DNA of 49,842 nt from the NCBI GenBank assembly GCA_041498815.1, contig JBGQJC010000013.1:1-49842 (forward strand). Reading direction: 5' to 3'. The position numbers and the translations under genes were made by a program. Positions 7,172-16,474 of the stretch are shown here, piece by piece; position 1 is the first letter of the stretch, and every line of letters begins with the position of its first letter. Below the pieces are notes generated by a model, which ran no database searches, was not told where the DNA came from, and saw only the letters and a program-made list of their open reading frames with translations. Source of the stretch: DATDPM01 sp041498815 (GTDB lineage: Bacteria > Pseudomonadota > Alphaproteobacteria > DATDPM01).

Positions 7172-8293
7172 TCACACCTCCCTGGTGGCGAAATCGATTC
7201 TGGGGTCGATTGCCACATAGGTGAGGTCGCTCACCAGATTGAGGACAAGGCCGAGCAACGTATACATGTAGAGCGTTCCGAACATCACCGGATAGTCGCG
7301 GTTGATGGCGGCCTCGAAGCCCAAAAGCCCGAGACCGTCGAGCGAAAATATGACCTCCATCAACAACGAGCCGGTGAACAAGATGCCGACGAAGGCGGCG
7401 GGGAATCCGGCGATCGGAATGAGCATGGCGTTGCGGAACACATGGCCGTAGAGCACCTGCCGTTCGGTCAATCCCTTGGCCCGCGCGGTGTAGACGTATT
7501 GCTTGTTGATCTCTTCGAGAAACGAATTCTTGCTGAGCATGGTGAGTCCGGCGAATCCGCCGATGACGAGTGCTACGATGGGAAGCGCCATGTGCCAGAA
7601 GTAATCGAGAATCCGGTCGGGCCAGGATAATTGGCTCCAATTGGCCGAAGTGAGGCCCCGCAGCGGAAACCAATCGAGGAAGCTTCCGCCCGCGAACAGC
7701 ACCACGAGCAGGATGGCGAACAGGAATCCGGGGATCGCGTAGCCGATGATCACCACGGCGCTGGTCCAGACGTCGAAGGCGGTGCCGTCGCGCACCGCCT
7801 TGGCGATGCCGAGCGGAATCGAGATGAGATAGACGAGAAGCGTCGTCCACAGCCCGAGCGAGATCGAAACCGGCATCTTTTCGAGCATCAGGTCGATCAC
7901 CGGCCGGTCGCGGAAGAAGCTGTCGCCGAAATTGAAGACGAGGTAGTTGCGGATCATCTGCCAGAAGCGTTCCGCGGGCGGCTTGTCGAAGCCGTAGAGT
8001 TTTTCGAGTTCGGCGATGAGCGCGGGATCGATGCCCCTGGCACCCCGGTATTTGCTCGGCCCCTGGGTTTGGCCGGCGGCCGTAGCCCCGGGCCCGACAC
8101 CTTGGGTCGCCACTTCGCCCCGCGATGTTCCGCCGACGCGCGCCGTCGCCTCGATATTCTGGCCCTTGATCTGGGCGATCATCTGCTCGACCGGTCCGCC
8201 CGGCGCCGCCTGCACGATCACGAAATTGATGAGCATGATGCCGAACAGCGTGGGGGCGATGAGCAGGATTCGGCGCAGGATATAGGCGAACAT
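7172..8293 (-). CDS. yejB: Peptide/microcin C-type ABC transporter permease
   Basis: A 373-residue DppB/OppB-class permease. It begins FAYILRRILLIAPTLFGIML, the typical first helix of the class, and carries the PGGPVEQ segment and a Gly/Thr/Gln-rich periplasmic insert (residues about 50-85) found in YejB proteins. The coupling loop reads YVYTARAKGLTERQV. It starts 4 bases after the end of yejA and ends 2 bases before the yejE ATG, so the two permeases are almost certainly translated together. Confidence 0.93.
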   Translation of the reverse strand: MFAYILRRILLIAPTLFGIMLINFVIVQAAPGGPVEQMIAQIKGQNIEATARVGGTSRGEVATQGVGPGATAAGQTQGPSKYRGARGIDPALIAELEKLYGFDKPPAERFWQMIRNYLVFNFGDSFFRDRPVIDLMLEKMPVSISLGLWTTLLVYLISIPLGIAKAVRDGTAFDVWTSAVVIIGYAIPGFLFAILLVVLFAGGSFLDWFPLRGLTSANWSQLSWPDRILDYFWHMALPIVALVIGGFAGLTMLSKNSFLEEINKQYVYTARAKGLTERQVLYGHVFRNAMLIPIAGFPAAFVGILFTGSLLMEVIFSLDGLGLLGFEAAINRDYPVMFGTLYMYTLLGLVLNLVSDLTYVAIDPRIDFATREV

Positions 8294-8297
8294 CGTC

Positions 8298-10274
8298 TTA
8301 CTCCGGCGCCGGCGCGCGCAGGCCCCGCGCCACCCAATAGAGCAACAAAACCGAGCCGGCGACGATCAGGATAAGCCACGGCGCGCCGCGGCGGACATGA
8401 GACGCGCGCTTCCCCGAGCCAACGACCTTGGCCTTGGCGTCGGTAATAGCCGCCGCTTTGCCGGCGTCGATCCACCAGCTGTTGAAGTCGAGCGTGTATT
8501 TGGGCGCGATCTCGGGATGGACGAATTTGTCCCAATAGGCCACGCGGTAAACCTGCACATGCCAATGGGGGATGACGTAGAAATTCCACAGCAGCACACG
8601 GTCGAACGCCCGGCTGTGGGCGACCAGGCTTTCCCGGTCGGGGGAGGCGATCAAGAGTTCCACCAGATCGTCCACCACCGGATCATGGATTCCGATCGTG
8701 TTGCGGCTGCCCGGCGTTTCGGCGACCTTGGAGGTCCAGAAATCGCGCTGCTCATTGCCGGGCGAAAGCGATTCGCCGAAGCCGTCCACGATCATGTCGA
8801 AATCGAACTGATCCACCCGGTTCTGGTATTGCGAGGTGTCCACGGTGCGAATGCGCGCGGTTATGCCGAGCCGCTTCAAGTTCGCGGCAAAGGGCGCCGC
8901 GATTTTCTCGAAAGCGGGATTGACGAGCAGGATCTCGAATTCGAAGGGTTCTCCGGTCTTTTCAAAGACGAGAACGTTGTCGCGCACCACCCATCCGGCC
9001 TTGGCCAGCAAATCCCGCGCTGCGATGAGGTTGGCGCGAATGCCGCCCGGCTCCGCCGTGGACGGCGGGTCGTAGGCTTCGGTGAAGACCTGGTCCGGGA
9101 TGCGGCCGCGGTAGCGGTTCAAGATCTCGAGCTCGGCCGGCGAGGGCAACCCGCGCGAGGCGAGCTCCGAATTGGAGAAATAGCTCTTGGTGCGGGTATA
9201 GGCCCCGTAGAACAGATGCGCGTTGGTCCATTCGAAATCGAAGGCGTAGCCGAGCGCCTCACGTACCAGGCGGTCCTGGAAGATCGGCCGCCGGGTGTTG
9301 AAGACGAAGGCCTGCATGCCGGTCGGCTGTTCGTTTCGGATCTCTTCCTTCTTGACCAAACCCGAACGGATCGCCGGGAAGTCGTAGCCCGTGGCCCAGA
9401 CCTTGGCGGTGTTCTCGACGCGGAAGTCGTATTCGCCGGCCTTGAAGGCTTCGAGATCGACGGTGGCATCGCGATAGTAATCGTAGCGAATGGCGTCGAA
9501 GTTGTATTGCCCGCGCTCGCTCGGCAAATTCGCGCCCCAATAATCGGGAACCCGGCGGTAGGTGATGGAACGCCCGGGCACGAATGACTCCACCTGGTAG
9601 GGGCCGGACCCCAGGATCGGATGCAGCGTCGTCTTTTCGAAGGGCGTATTCGCCGTGTTTTCGAAGAAGGCCTTGGAGAGAATCGGCAAGCCGTTGCCGA
9701 TGATGAAGGGAAGCTCGCGGTTATTGCCCGGCGCGAAGGTGAATTTCACCTGCCGCTCGCCCGCCTTTTCGACCGATTTCACGCTCGCATAATAGGCGCG
9801 GTAGAAGGGATGGCCCTTGGCCTTGAGTGTCTCGAAAGAAAAGATCACGTCTTCGGGGGTGATCGGACTGCCGTCGTGGAACCGCGCCTCCGGCCTAAGC
9901 GTGAACACGGCCCAGGAGCGGTCCGGCGGCGTTTGGACCGATTCGGCGACCAAACCATAGGCGGACGCGGCCTCGTCGTCGGCATTGGCGAGCAGCGTCT
10001 GGAAGGCGAGCATGAGCCCCGCCGCCGACACGCCCTTGAGGATGAACGGATTGAGAGTGTCGAAGGTGCCGACGGCCGAAAGCTTCACCTCGCCGCCCTT
10101 GGGAGCATTGGGGTCGGCGTAATCGAAATGCGTGAATCCCGGCGGATATTTGAGATCGCCGTAGATCGAAAGCCCGTGGCTGGCGGGGGGCGCCTCGGGC
10201 ACCCTGTCCTTTGCTGCGGAGGGTCCGGCGGACAAGGCAAGCACGAGCGCGATGGCAAGGAACTCCCGCGTCAT
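8298..10274 (-). CDS. yejA: Peptide/microcin C-type ABC transporter substrate-binding protein with C-terminal membrane helix
   Basis: A 658-residue family 5 extracellular solute-binding protein with an N-terminal signal peptide (LAIALVLALSAGPSAA). The ATG at 10274 is chosen to start at this signal; the open frame upstream overlaps hisN and is not coding. The body shows SBP_bac_5 landmarks such as GLVAESVQTPPDRS, FTLRPEARFHDGSPIT and LGSGPYQVESF. E. coli YejA is about 604 residues. The extra part is mainly a C-terminal tail with a hydrophobic helix (PWLILIVAGSVLLLYWVARG, about 628-648), which should tether the protein to the inner membrane instead of leaving it free in the periplasm. It is the first gene of yejABEF, 83 bases after hisN. 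Confidence 0.9.
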   Translation of the reverse strand: MTREFLAIALVLALSAGPSAAKDRVPEAPPASHGLSIYGDLKYPPGFTHFDYADPNAPKGGEVKLSAVGTFDTLNPFILKGVSAAGLMLAFQTLLANADDEAASAYGLVAESVQTPPDRSWAVFTLRPEARFHDGSPITPEDVIFSFETLKAKGHPFYRAYYASVKSVEKAGERQVKFTFAPGNNRELPFIIGNGLPILSKAFFENTANTPFEKTTLHPILGSGPYQVESFVPGRSITYRRVPDYWGANLPSERGQYNFDAIRYDYYRDATVDLEAFKAGEYDFRVENTAKVWATGYDFPAIRSGLVKKEEIRNEQPTGMQAFVFNTRRPIFQDRLVREALGYAFDFEWTNAHLFYGAYTRTKSYFSNSELASRGLPSPAELEILNRYRGRIPDQVFTEAYDPPSTAEPGGIRANLIAARDLLAKAGWVVRDNVLVFEKTGEPFEFEILLVNPAFEKIAAPFAANLKRLGITARIRTVDTSQYQNRVDQFDFDMIVDGFGESLSPGNEQRDFWTSKVAETPGSRNTIGIHDPVVDDLVELLIASPDRESLVAHSRAFDRVLLWNFYVIPHWHVQVYRVAYWDKFVHPEIAPKYTLDFNSWWIDAGKAAAITDAKAKVVGSGKRASHVRRGAPWLILIVAGSVLLLYWVARGLRAPAPE

Positions 10275-10357
10275 GGCGCGCCGGATCAAGCCTTCCGCGT
10301 CAAAAAATTGCGGGACGCGATCGCGGCCCGCCCCGGCCCTGCGGCATCGCGGATCAC

Positions 10358-11185
10358 TTAGCCACCCTGCTTGAGCTCGCGGCCGGTCGTCAAAATCTTG
10401 AGCGCCCGGGCGTGAATGCGCGCGTCGCCGGCGGCGATCACCCGTCCGTCGGATTTCAAGCCCAGCGGGCGGCCATCCCAATCGGTGATGATCCCGCCCG
10501 CGGCCGCGACCACGGGGGCGAGCGCGCAGTAATCGGAGGGCTTCATGCTCGATTCGACGACGAGATCGACGAAGCCCGAGGCGAGCAGCCCGTAGGCGTA
10601 GCAATCGGCGCCGTATTGCGGCCTTTTCACCGCCTCGCACAGCGCCTCGAAGGCATAGGCATCGCCGCCCACGAACATGTGGGGCGTGGTGGCGTAAAGC
10701 ATCGCCTCGGAGATTCGCGCGCAAGGCCGCACCCGCACGCGCTTGCCGTTGAAGGTGGTGGGCGTGCCGGCGCCGCCCAGCCAGCGTTCGGAAAGCGCCG
10801 GATGATCGATGACGCCGGCGACGGGCACGCCCTTGTGGACGCAGCCGATGAGCGTGCCGAACAGCGGCTTGCCGGTGATGAAACCGCTGGTGCCGTCGAT
10901 GGGATCGAGCACCCAGACCACCTCCGCGTTCTCGCGCACCGCGCCGAATTCCTCGCCGACAATGCCGTGATCGGGGTATTCGGCCGCGATCATTCCCCGC
11001 AGCATCTTTTCCACCTCGCGATCGGCTTTGGTTACCGGCGTCGCGTCGGGCTTGTCTTCGAATGCAAAGTCGTTCCGGAAATAGCGGCGCAGAATCTTTC
11101 CGCTTTCATCGGCCATGCGCTGGGCAAACGCCAGCAATTCGGGCACCGGAAGGCTGGCGGCGAGGGTTACGCGTGGCTTGGCCAT
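10358..11185 (-). CDS. hisN: Histidinol-phosphatase, inositol-monophosphatase family
   Basis: A 275-residue member of the inositol-monophosphatase superfamily. Metal-binding motifs are present: GEEF (about 86-89), DPIDGTSGF (about 100-108) and the C-terminal KPSDYCALAPVV, which replaces the WD motif of true inositol phosphatases in the way seen in HisN. The family removes phosphate from L-histidinol phosphate in histidine biosynthesis and acts in the cytoplasm. The ATG at 11185 matches the usual length; the frame is open further upstream but overlaps nothing recognisable. It precedes yejA on the same strand. A broader phosphatase specificity cannot be excluded. Confidence 0.85.
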   Translation of the reverse strand: MAKPRVTLAASLPVPELLAFAQRMADESGKILRRYFRNDFAFEDKPDATPVTKADREVEKMLRGMIAAEYPDHGIVGEEFGAVRENAEVVWVLDPIDGTSGFITGKPLFGTLIGCVHKGVPVAGVIDHPALSERWLGGAGTPTTFNGKRVRVRPCARISEAMLYATTPHMFVGGDAYAFEALCEAVKRPQYGADCYAYGLLASGFVDLVVESSMKPSDYCALAPVVAAAGGIITDWDGRPLGLKSDGRVIAAGDARIHARALKILTTGRELKQGG

Positions 11186-11256
11186 GGCCGGAAGTGTGGC
11201 GGGAATCAGGGCCGAAGGAAAGGGGCGGACCGGCGGAATTGACCGCGCGTTGCGGC

Positions 11257-11763
11257 CTAGCGGCCGTCGAATTTGAAGTTGATCGCGCCCAAAAGATAGT
11301 CGATAACGTTTCCATCCTCGCTCAGCGGCAGGACGATGGCCCGGTACAGGGCGATGCGGCCCCCGCTCGCCTCGAACCGGCCGCTCGCGGTCAAGGGCTT
11401 CATCGACTCCCTCGCGGCCTCGAACACATAGCGGAACTTGTCCCACAACGGGCTAGGCAAGCACTGGGCCGCGCGCCGTCCGGTGCAATCGACTCCGGTT
11501 ACTTCGGTGAGCGCCGATCCGCAATAGACGAAGCTGCTGTCGTCCGTGTTTTGCGGCAGGGCGACGGTGAAGATGTTGGGCCACAGGCCTTCGCCCTTCT
11601 TGACCTCTTGGCTGTCGAGGGGCAGCGCCGAGTGGCGCGGGAATGCGGCCTCGCCTTTGAGCGTCCACCAGTAAAGAAGGGCACGCCCGGTAAGCCGACG
11701 CTCGTTCTTGCGTCCGATGCCGATGTTTGCCGCGAGCGCCCAGGGAAACTTTGGATCCGTCAT
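11257..11763 (-). CDS. PAS_5-family protein
   Basis: A 168-residue single-domain protein resembling the alphaproteobacterial PAS_5 family (PF07310): a YWWTLKGEAAFPRHSALPL opening, then LWPNIFTVALP, then a Y/G-rich core (FVYCGSALTEVTGVDCTGR) and a final strand (YLLGAINFKF). There is no output domain, membrane helix or signal peptide. The family usually has a sensory or interaction role in the cytoplasm; the ligand is unknown. It lies 40 bases after the cytochrome c gene on the same strand and may be cotranscribed with it. Confidence 0.75.
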   Translation of the reverse strand: MTDPKFPWALAANIGIGRKNERRLTGRALLYWWTLKGEAAFPRHSALPLDSQEVKKGEGLWPNIFTVALPQNTDDSSFVYCGSALTEVTGVDCTGRRAAQCLPSPLWDKFRYVFEAARESMKPLTASGRFEASGGRIALYRAIVLPLSEDGNVIDYLLGAINFKFDGR

Positions 11764-11803
11764 CTCCCGCCCTCGGCTGGTTGCGCCGCGCCGACCTCGC
11801 CGA

Positions 11804-12385
11804 TTACTTCGATGATTCCCGCTTGATATAAGCGATCAGGTCGGCCCGTTCTTTCGCGTCCGTCACGAGTTTCGCCAGCACCATCTTGGCATCCGGAACC
11901 ACCGCCTGGGGCCCCTCGACCCATTTGCCGATGGTCTCTTCGTTCCACACGATGCCGGAGTTTTTGAGTCCGTCGGAATAGGCGTAGCCCGGCGCCTGTG
12001 CGGCCTTGCGCCCGAACACGCCGGCCAGGCTCGGGCCGACGCCGTTATGGCCCGCCTCGAAGCTGTGGCAGGCGAAGCAAAGATGGCCCTTGAACACCGC
12101 CGCCCCGGCGTCGGCATCGCCGCCGCCCGAAGCCGCAGCTTGTTGGGCAGGTGCGGCGGCAGGTGCCGGTGCGGCCGCAGGCGCAGCCGCCGCTGGCTTC
12201 GACTCGGTCTTGGCTTCTGCCGGCATCGCTTCCCCAGGCTTGGCGGGCGCGGTCGCCGCCGCCTGCTCCATCTGTCCTTCGCCTTCGGCGCCGAACAGAT
12301 GGTTGCTTAAAACCCGGATCACCATGACGACGAGGGCGGCGAAAAGAATCGCACCCGCGACTTTGGTGACCTCCACTTGACTCAT
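11804..12385 (-). CDS. Membrane-anchored c-type cytochrome (CycM-like)
   Basis: A 193-residue protein with an uncleaved N-terminal anchor (VAGAILFAALVVMVIRVL), a long flexible Ala/Pro linker (about 35-90) and a class I cytochrome c domain. The haem-binding motif is CFACH; the distal Met is probably in PDAKMVLAKL. This layout is that of the CycM/cytochrome c-552 group, which shuttles electrons from the bc1 complex to a terminal oxidase on the periplasmic face. A strong GGGAGGGG ribosome site precedes the ATG at 12385. It is divergent from pheA across a 274-base gap in which no clear operator was seen. Confidence 0.88.
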   Translation of the reverse strand: MSQVEVTKVAGAILFAALVVMVIRVLSNHLFGAEGEGQMEQAAATAPAKPGEAMPAEAKTESKPAAAAPAAAPAPAAAPAQQAAASGGGDADAGAAVFKGHLCFACHSFEAGHNGVGPSLAGVFGRKAAQAPGYAYSDGLKNSGIVWNEETIGKWVEGPQAVVPDAKMVLAKLVTDAKERADLIAYIKRESSK

Positions 12386-12659
12386 GGCTTACCCCTCCCT
12401 TTTCCCATGCGGCTGGGCGCCGCATCCCCCTTGGGTCCCGCGCCGCCGAAAGCGGTGCCAGCGGTAACTCTTTGCGAAGTTTGCCCGACCGCCCCAAGGC
12501 GCGCAATGCGCATTTGGACGCGCCTTCCGGGGCTTGCGGCCCTTGCGCGCCGCGTTGACGGGCGCGGTCCGCGGCCCGATACTCCGCCCGCTTTTGTGAC
12601 CCCCCGCGCGGCTTGGCCAATCCCGCGCCCGGCGCTGCGGGCGGTAGCGACGACGGCTC

Positions 12660-13550
12660 ATGCCCAAGCGAAAGACGCGCGCGCGTAAACCAACCCGCGG
12701 CACCATTGCCTTCCAGGGCGAAGCCGGCGCCTACTCCGATCTCGCCTGCCGCATCGCCTATCCCCAGTTGAAGACGCTGCCTTGCGATTCCTTCGAAGAC
12801 GCATTCGCGGCGGTCTTGTCGGGCAAGGCGCGCTACGCCATGATTCCGGTCGAAAATTCGGTAGCCGGCCGGGTCGCCGAGATCCACCAGCTCTTGCCCA
12901 ATACCGGGCTCCACATCGTAGCCGAGCGTTTCCAGCGGGTGACCCATCATCTCTTGGCGCTGCGGGGCGCCAGCCTCCGGCAAATCAAGACCGTGCACAG
13001 CCACGTCCATGCGCTCTCCCAATGCCGCAACTTCATCCGGCGCCACAAGCTGACCCCCATCGTTCACGCCGATACCGCAGGCGCCGCGGCCGAGGTGGCG
13101 GGCAGGGGAAACCGCAGCGCGGCCGCGATCGCTTCCGCTTTGGCGGGCAAGATCTATGGGCTCAAATCCCTCAAATCGGGGATCGAGGACGCCCAGCACA
13201 ACACCACGCGGTTCCTGATCTTGGCCCGGGCGCCGGCCAATCCCGACCCGGCCAAGGGCCGGGTGATGACGAGCTTCGTGTTCCGCGTGCGCAACGTGCC
13301 GGCCGCGATCTACAAGGCGCTGGGCGGCTTTGCCACCAACGGCGTCAACATGAGCAAGCTGGAGTCCTACATGATCGGCGGCAACTTCACCTCGGCCCAG
13401 TTCTATGCCGACGTCGAAGGCCATCCTGTGGAAAAAAATCTCAAGCTCGCCTTCGAGGAGCTGGAATTCTTCTCCCGCGAAGTCAAGATTCTGGGCGTTT
13501 ACCATGCCGATCCGTTCCGTTACCGCGGGCGCAAGAAACGCGGGAAATAG
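12660..13550 (+). CDS. pheA: Prephenate dehydratase
   Basis: A 296-residue monofunctional enzyme that converts prephenate to phenylpyruvate in phenylalanine synthesis. The catalytic domain (about 14-195) carries the FQGEAGAYS opening, PVENSVAGRV and the HNTTRFLIL segment with the conserved catalytic Thr-Arg-Phe. A C-terminal ACT domain (about 205-285) contains GVNMSKLESYM, the usual phenylalanine-sensing region, so feedback inhibition is expected. There is no chorismate mutase domain. The first 12 residues are a basic extension before the conserved start of the domain. Confidence 0.93.
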   Translation: MPKRKTRARKPTRGTIAFQGEAGAYSDLACRIAYPQLKTLPCDSFEDAFAAVLSGKARYAMIPVENSVAGRVAEIHQLLPNTGLHIVAERFQRVTHHLLALRGASLRQIKTVHSHVHALSQCRNFIRRHKLTPIVHADTAGAAAEVAGRGNRSAAAIASALAGKIYGLKSLKSGIEDAQHNTTRFLILARAPANPDPAKGRVMTSFVFRVRNVPAAIYKALGGFATNGVNMSKLESYMIGGNFTSAQFYADVEGHPVEKNLKLAFEELEFFSREVKILGVYHADPFRYRGRKKRGK

Positions 13551-13604
13551 CCGGCGCATGTTCGCGGGCCGAAGCTCTGCCGCGACTCAGCCACCCCAAC
13601 CTGT

Positions 13605-13610
13605 TATAGT
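13605..13610 (+). promoter_or_regulatory. Putative -10 element of the SRP RNA gene
   Basis: TATAGT lies 7-10 bases before the first paired bases of the SRP RNA. The -35 position holds only GCGACT, a partial match. Confidence 0.4.
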
Positions 13611-13614
13611 CGGC

Positions 13615-13714
13615 GCGGGAGGTTGGCGGCGGACGGACCGCTCGCCAACCCGGTCAGGTCCGGAAGGAAGCAGCCGTAACGAGATCGGGCCCGGGTCGCT
13701 TTGACCAGCCTCCC
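13615..13714 (+). ncRNA. ffs: Signal recognition particle 4.5S RNA
   Basis: The universally conserved apical domain is present: GGTCAGGTCCGGAAGGAAGC at 13652-13671, followed by AGCCGTAACGAG. The ends pair as GGGAGG (13617-13622) and CCTCCC (13708-13713), giving the small bacterial rod of about 100 bases. This RNA binds Ffh to target membrane proteins cotranslationally. It sits just upstream of dnaX, its common place in proteobacteria. Exact ends are approximate. Confidence 0.93.
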
Positions 13715-13762
13715 ACCTTTGCCGCTTTCCGCCGCTTTCGGCGCGGATGTTCTCCTGGGATC

Positions 13763-15538
13763 ATGACGGAGCCCGAGACAAACTACCTCGTTCTGGCGCG
13801 CAAGCACCGCCCCACGAGCTTTTCTGGCCTCATCGGCCAGGACGCGATGGTGCGCACGCTCAAAAACGCGATCGCGACCGGGCGGCTCGCCCAGGCCTTT
13901 ATTCTCACCGGCGTGCGCGGGGTCGGGAAGACCACGACCGCGCGGATCATTGCCCGCGCCTTGAATTGCGTGGGCCCGGATGGGACCGGCGGCCCGACCG
14001 CGGAGCCCTGCGGGATTTGCGAACACTGCCGGGCGATCTCGGAAGACCGCCATGTCGACGTGATCGAGATGGACGCGGCAAGCCGCACCGGGGTGGACGA
14101 CATCCGCGAGCTGATCGAAGGCGTGCGCTACCGCCCGGTCTCGGCCCGCTACAAGATCTATATCATCGACGAAGTTCACATGCTCTCGAAACAGGCGTTC
14201 AACGCGCTTCTGAAAACGCTCGAAGAGCCGCCGGAGCACGTGAAATTCATCTTCGCCACCACCGAGGTGCGGCGCGTGCCGGTGACGGTACTCTCGCGCT
14301 GCCAGCGCTTCGATTTGAAGCGCGTCGAGCTCGAAACGCTGGTCCGGCACCTGGCGCGAATAGCGGCCGATGAAGGGGTCAAGATCGCGCCCGACGCTCT
14401 CCGGCTCATCGCGCGCGCGGCGGACGGATCGGTGCGCGACGCCCTTTCGCTGTTGGATACGGCGATCGCGCGCGGGCCGGAAGCCCCCGGAAATCCCATC
14501 GAAGATTCGCAAGTGCGCGAAATGCTGGGGCTTGCCGACCGCGGACAGGTCATCGGCCTCTTCGACACGGTGATGGCGGGTGAAATTGCGCCCGCGCTCG
14601 CCACCTTGTCGGAGCTTTATACGAACGGCGCCGATCCCGCGGTCGTGATCTCGGATCTGCTCGACATTTGCCATTGGCTGACCCGCCTCAAGCTCGTGCC
14701 GGATGCTCCGAACGCCCTCGAGATTCCCGCGGCCGAACGCAAGCACGGCGAAGAGATGGCGCAAAAACTCTCGATCGCGAGCCTGGCGCGGGCCTGGCAG
14801 ATGCTGCTCAAGGGATTGACCGAGGTTCACTTGGCGCCGGCCGCTCTTCCCGCCGCCGAAATGATCTTGGTGCGTCTGGCTTATGCGGCGGAGCTTCCCA
14901 ATCCGGCGGAGCTGGTGCGGAAATTGTCCGGGGAGTCCGAGGGGCAGGCGCCGGGGCACGGCGGGACGCGGAGCCAGATCCGCCAGCCCGCGAATTCCGG
15001 CCCGCCGCGCCGGCCGCAATCCTTCGACTCCGACTCTTACGCGCCCGAAACCCACGACGACGGCCGCCCCCGCGCCGCAGCCGGGATGGGAGCGGCGTTA
15101 GCGCGACCCGCCCGCCAGCCCGATTCGGCCGCGGAAACGGCGGAAGCCGCCGTACCCCTCGAAAGCTTCGAGGCGGCGGTGGCATTGTTCGATGCCAAGC
15201 GAGAAGCCGTCCTCCACGCCCATCTCGTGACCGACGTCCATCTGGTTCACTTCGAGTCGGGCAAGATCGAAATCCGCCCCGGCCCCCATGCGCCCGCCAA
15301 TCTCGCGAACCGCATGGGCGAGCTCTTGGGCCGCTGGACCGGGCGGCGGTGGATCGTCACCGTGTCGAAGGAGGAAGGCGCGCCGAGCTTGAAGAAGCAG
15401 GCGGACGCAAAGGATTCCCGGGTGCGCGCCGAGGCGGCCGCCGATCCGTTGGTGCGCGCCGTACTCGAAGCTTTTCCGGGCAGCACCATCGAACGCGTGC
15501 GCGAGCGCGACAAGCCGGACGAGGATCCGGTCCGATGA
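13763..15538 (+). CDS. dnaX: DNA polymerase III subunits gamma and tau
   Basis: A 591-residue clamp-loader ATPase. The AAA+ domain has Walker A GVRGVGKTTTAR (about 50-61), a zinc-binding Cys cluster ending CGICEHC, Walker B IIDEVHML, sensor ATTE and the SRC motif with the arginine finger. A variable Pro/Arg-rich linker follows (about 390-460) and then a C-terminal tau-type region that in related proteins binds the polymerase alpha subunit. No A-rich slippery site like that of E. coli was found, so a separate gamma form is not predicted from sequence. The TGA overlaps the ebfC ATG (ATGA), indicating translational coupling. Confidence 0.95.
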   Translation: MTEPETNYLVLARKHRPTSFSGLIGQDAMVRTLKNAIATGRLAQAFILTGVRGVGKTTTARIIARALNCVGPDGTGGPTAEPCGICEHCRAISEDRHVDVIEMDAASRTGVDDIRELIEGVRYRPVSARYKIYIIDEVHMLSKQAFNALLKTLEEPPEHVKFIFATTEVRRVPVTVLSRCQRFDLKRVELETLVRHLARIAADEGVKIAPDALRLIARAADGSVRDALSLLDTAIARGPEAPGNPIEDSQVREMLGLADRGQVIGLFDTVMAGEIAPALATLSELYTNGADPAVVISDLLDICHWLTRLKLVPDAPNALEIPAAERKHGEEMAQKLSIASLARAWQMLLKGLTEVHLAPAALPAAEMILVRLAYAAELPNPAELVRKLSGESEGQAPGHGGTRSQIRQPANSGPPRRPQSFDSDSYAPETHDDGRPRAAAGMGAALARPARQPDSAAETAEAAVPLESFEAAVALFDAKREAVLHAHLVTDVHLVHFESGKIEIRPGPHAPANLANRMGELLGRWTGRRWIVTVSKEEGAPSLKKQADAKDSRVRAEAAADPLVRAVLEAFPGSTIERVRERDKPDEDPVR

Positions 15539-15858
15539 ATAATATCGGCCAGATGATGAAACAGGCGCAAGAATTGCAGGCCAGATTGAGCGAGACGCAG
15601 CAGCGCCTGGAATCGGAAGAGGTGACGGGAATTTCCGGCGGCGGCATGGTGCGCGTGACCTTGACCGGCAAGGGGACGGCGCGCCGCATTGCGCTCGATC
15701 CCAAAATCGTGGATCCCGGCGAGAAGGAGGTTCTCGAAGATCTGATCGTCGCCGCGGTCAACGACGCCCGCGCCAAGGTGGACGCGCGGCACGCCGAGGA
15801 AATGGCGAAACTCGCGGGCGGACTTACGCTTCCGCCCGGCATGAAGCTTCCGTTCTGA
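15535..15858 (+). CDS. ebfC: YbaB/EbfC nucleoid-associated protein
   Basis: A 107-residue protein beginning MNNIGQMMKQAQELQ and carrying the family core (TGISGGGMVRVTLTGKG) and the DLIVAAVNDAR helix. YbaB/EbfC proteins are dimeric, bind DNA and are almost always encoded between dnaX and recR, as here. The ATG overlaps the dnaX stop by 4 bases. Function in DNA repair or nucleoid organisation is family knowledge. Confidence 0.93.
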   Translation: MNNIGQMMKQAQELQARLSETQQRLESEEVTGISGGGMVRVTLTGKGTARRIALDPKIVDPGEKEVLEDLIVAAVNDARAKVDARHAEEMAKLAGGLTLPPGMKLPF

Positions 15859-15880
15859 GCTTTGCCTCTCGCCTAGTCCC

Positions 15881-16474
15881 ATGGCCGGGTCCGAGATCGA
15901 GCGGCTGATCGAGTTGTTGGCGAAGCTTCCGGGTTTGGGACCCCGCTCGGCGCGCCGCGCAGCACTTCACCTGATCAAACGCAAGGAACAGCTGTTGGAG
16001 CCGTTGGCTGTAGCGCTCAAGGACGCGAGCCAAAACATGCGCGCGTGCGGCATTTGCGGCAATCTCGACACCATCGATCCCTGCGCGATCTGCACCGATC
16101 CGAGGCGCGAGCGAAGCATCGTTTGCGTTGTCGAGGAAGTCGGGGATTTGTGGGCGGTGGAGCGCTCGGGCGCGTTTAAGGGGCTATATCACGTTCTCGG
16201 CGGAACGCTTTCGGCGCTCGACGGCGTCGGCCCTGAGGATCTGACGATTGCAAAGCTCGCCTCGCGGGTAGAGGCGGGCGGCATCCAGGAGGTGATCCTG
16301 GCGCTCAATGCCACGGTGGACGGCCAAACCACCGGCCACTACGTCGCCGAAAGATTGACGCCACTGAAGATCGCGGTCACCAAGCTCGCTCACGGCTTGC
16401 CCATGGGCGGCGAGCTGGATTATCTCGATCAGGGAACGCTCAGCGCCGCATTGAAAGCGCGCCGCCCGGCCTAG
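15881..16474 (+). CDS. recR: Recombination mediator protein RecR
   Basis: A 197-residue protein of normal RecR length. An N-terminal helix-hairpin-helix (LAKLPGLGPRSARRAALHL), a four-cysteine zinc finger (CGICGNLDTIDPCAIC) and a Toprim domain (VCVVEEVGDLWAVERSG) appear in the standard order. With RecF and RecO it loads RecA on gapped DNA. It ends in a TAG that forms part of a 16-bp tandem repeat shared with the convergent rmuC end. Confidence 0.95.
   Translation: MAGSEIERLIELLAKLPGLGPRSARRAALHLIKRKEQLLEPLAVALKDASQNMRACGICGNLDTIDPCAICTDPRRERSIVCVVEEVGDLWAVERSGAFKGLYHVLGGTLSALDGVGPEDLTIAKLASRVEAGGIQEVILALNATVDGQTTGHYVAERLTPLKIAVTKLAHGLPMGGELDYLDQGTLSAALKARRPA

Noticed and set aside
13763..15538. 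Programmed frameshift in dnaX for a gamma subunit
   Set aside because: No A-AAA-AAG-type slippery site or following stem was found at the expected place.
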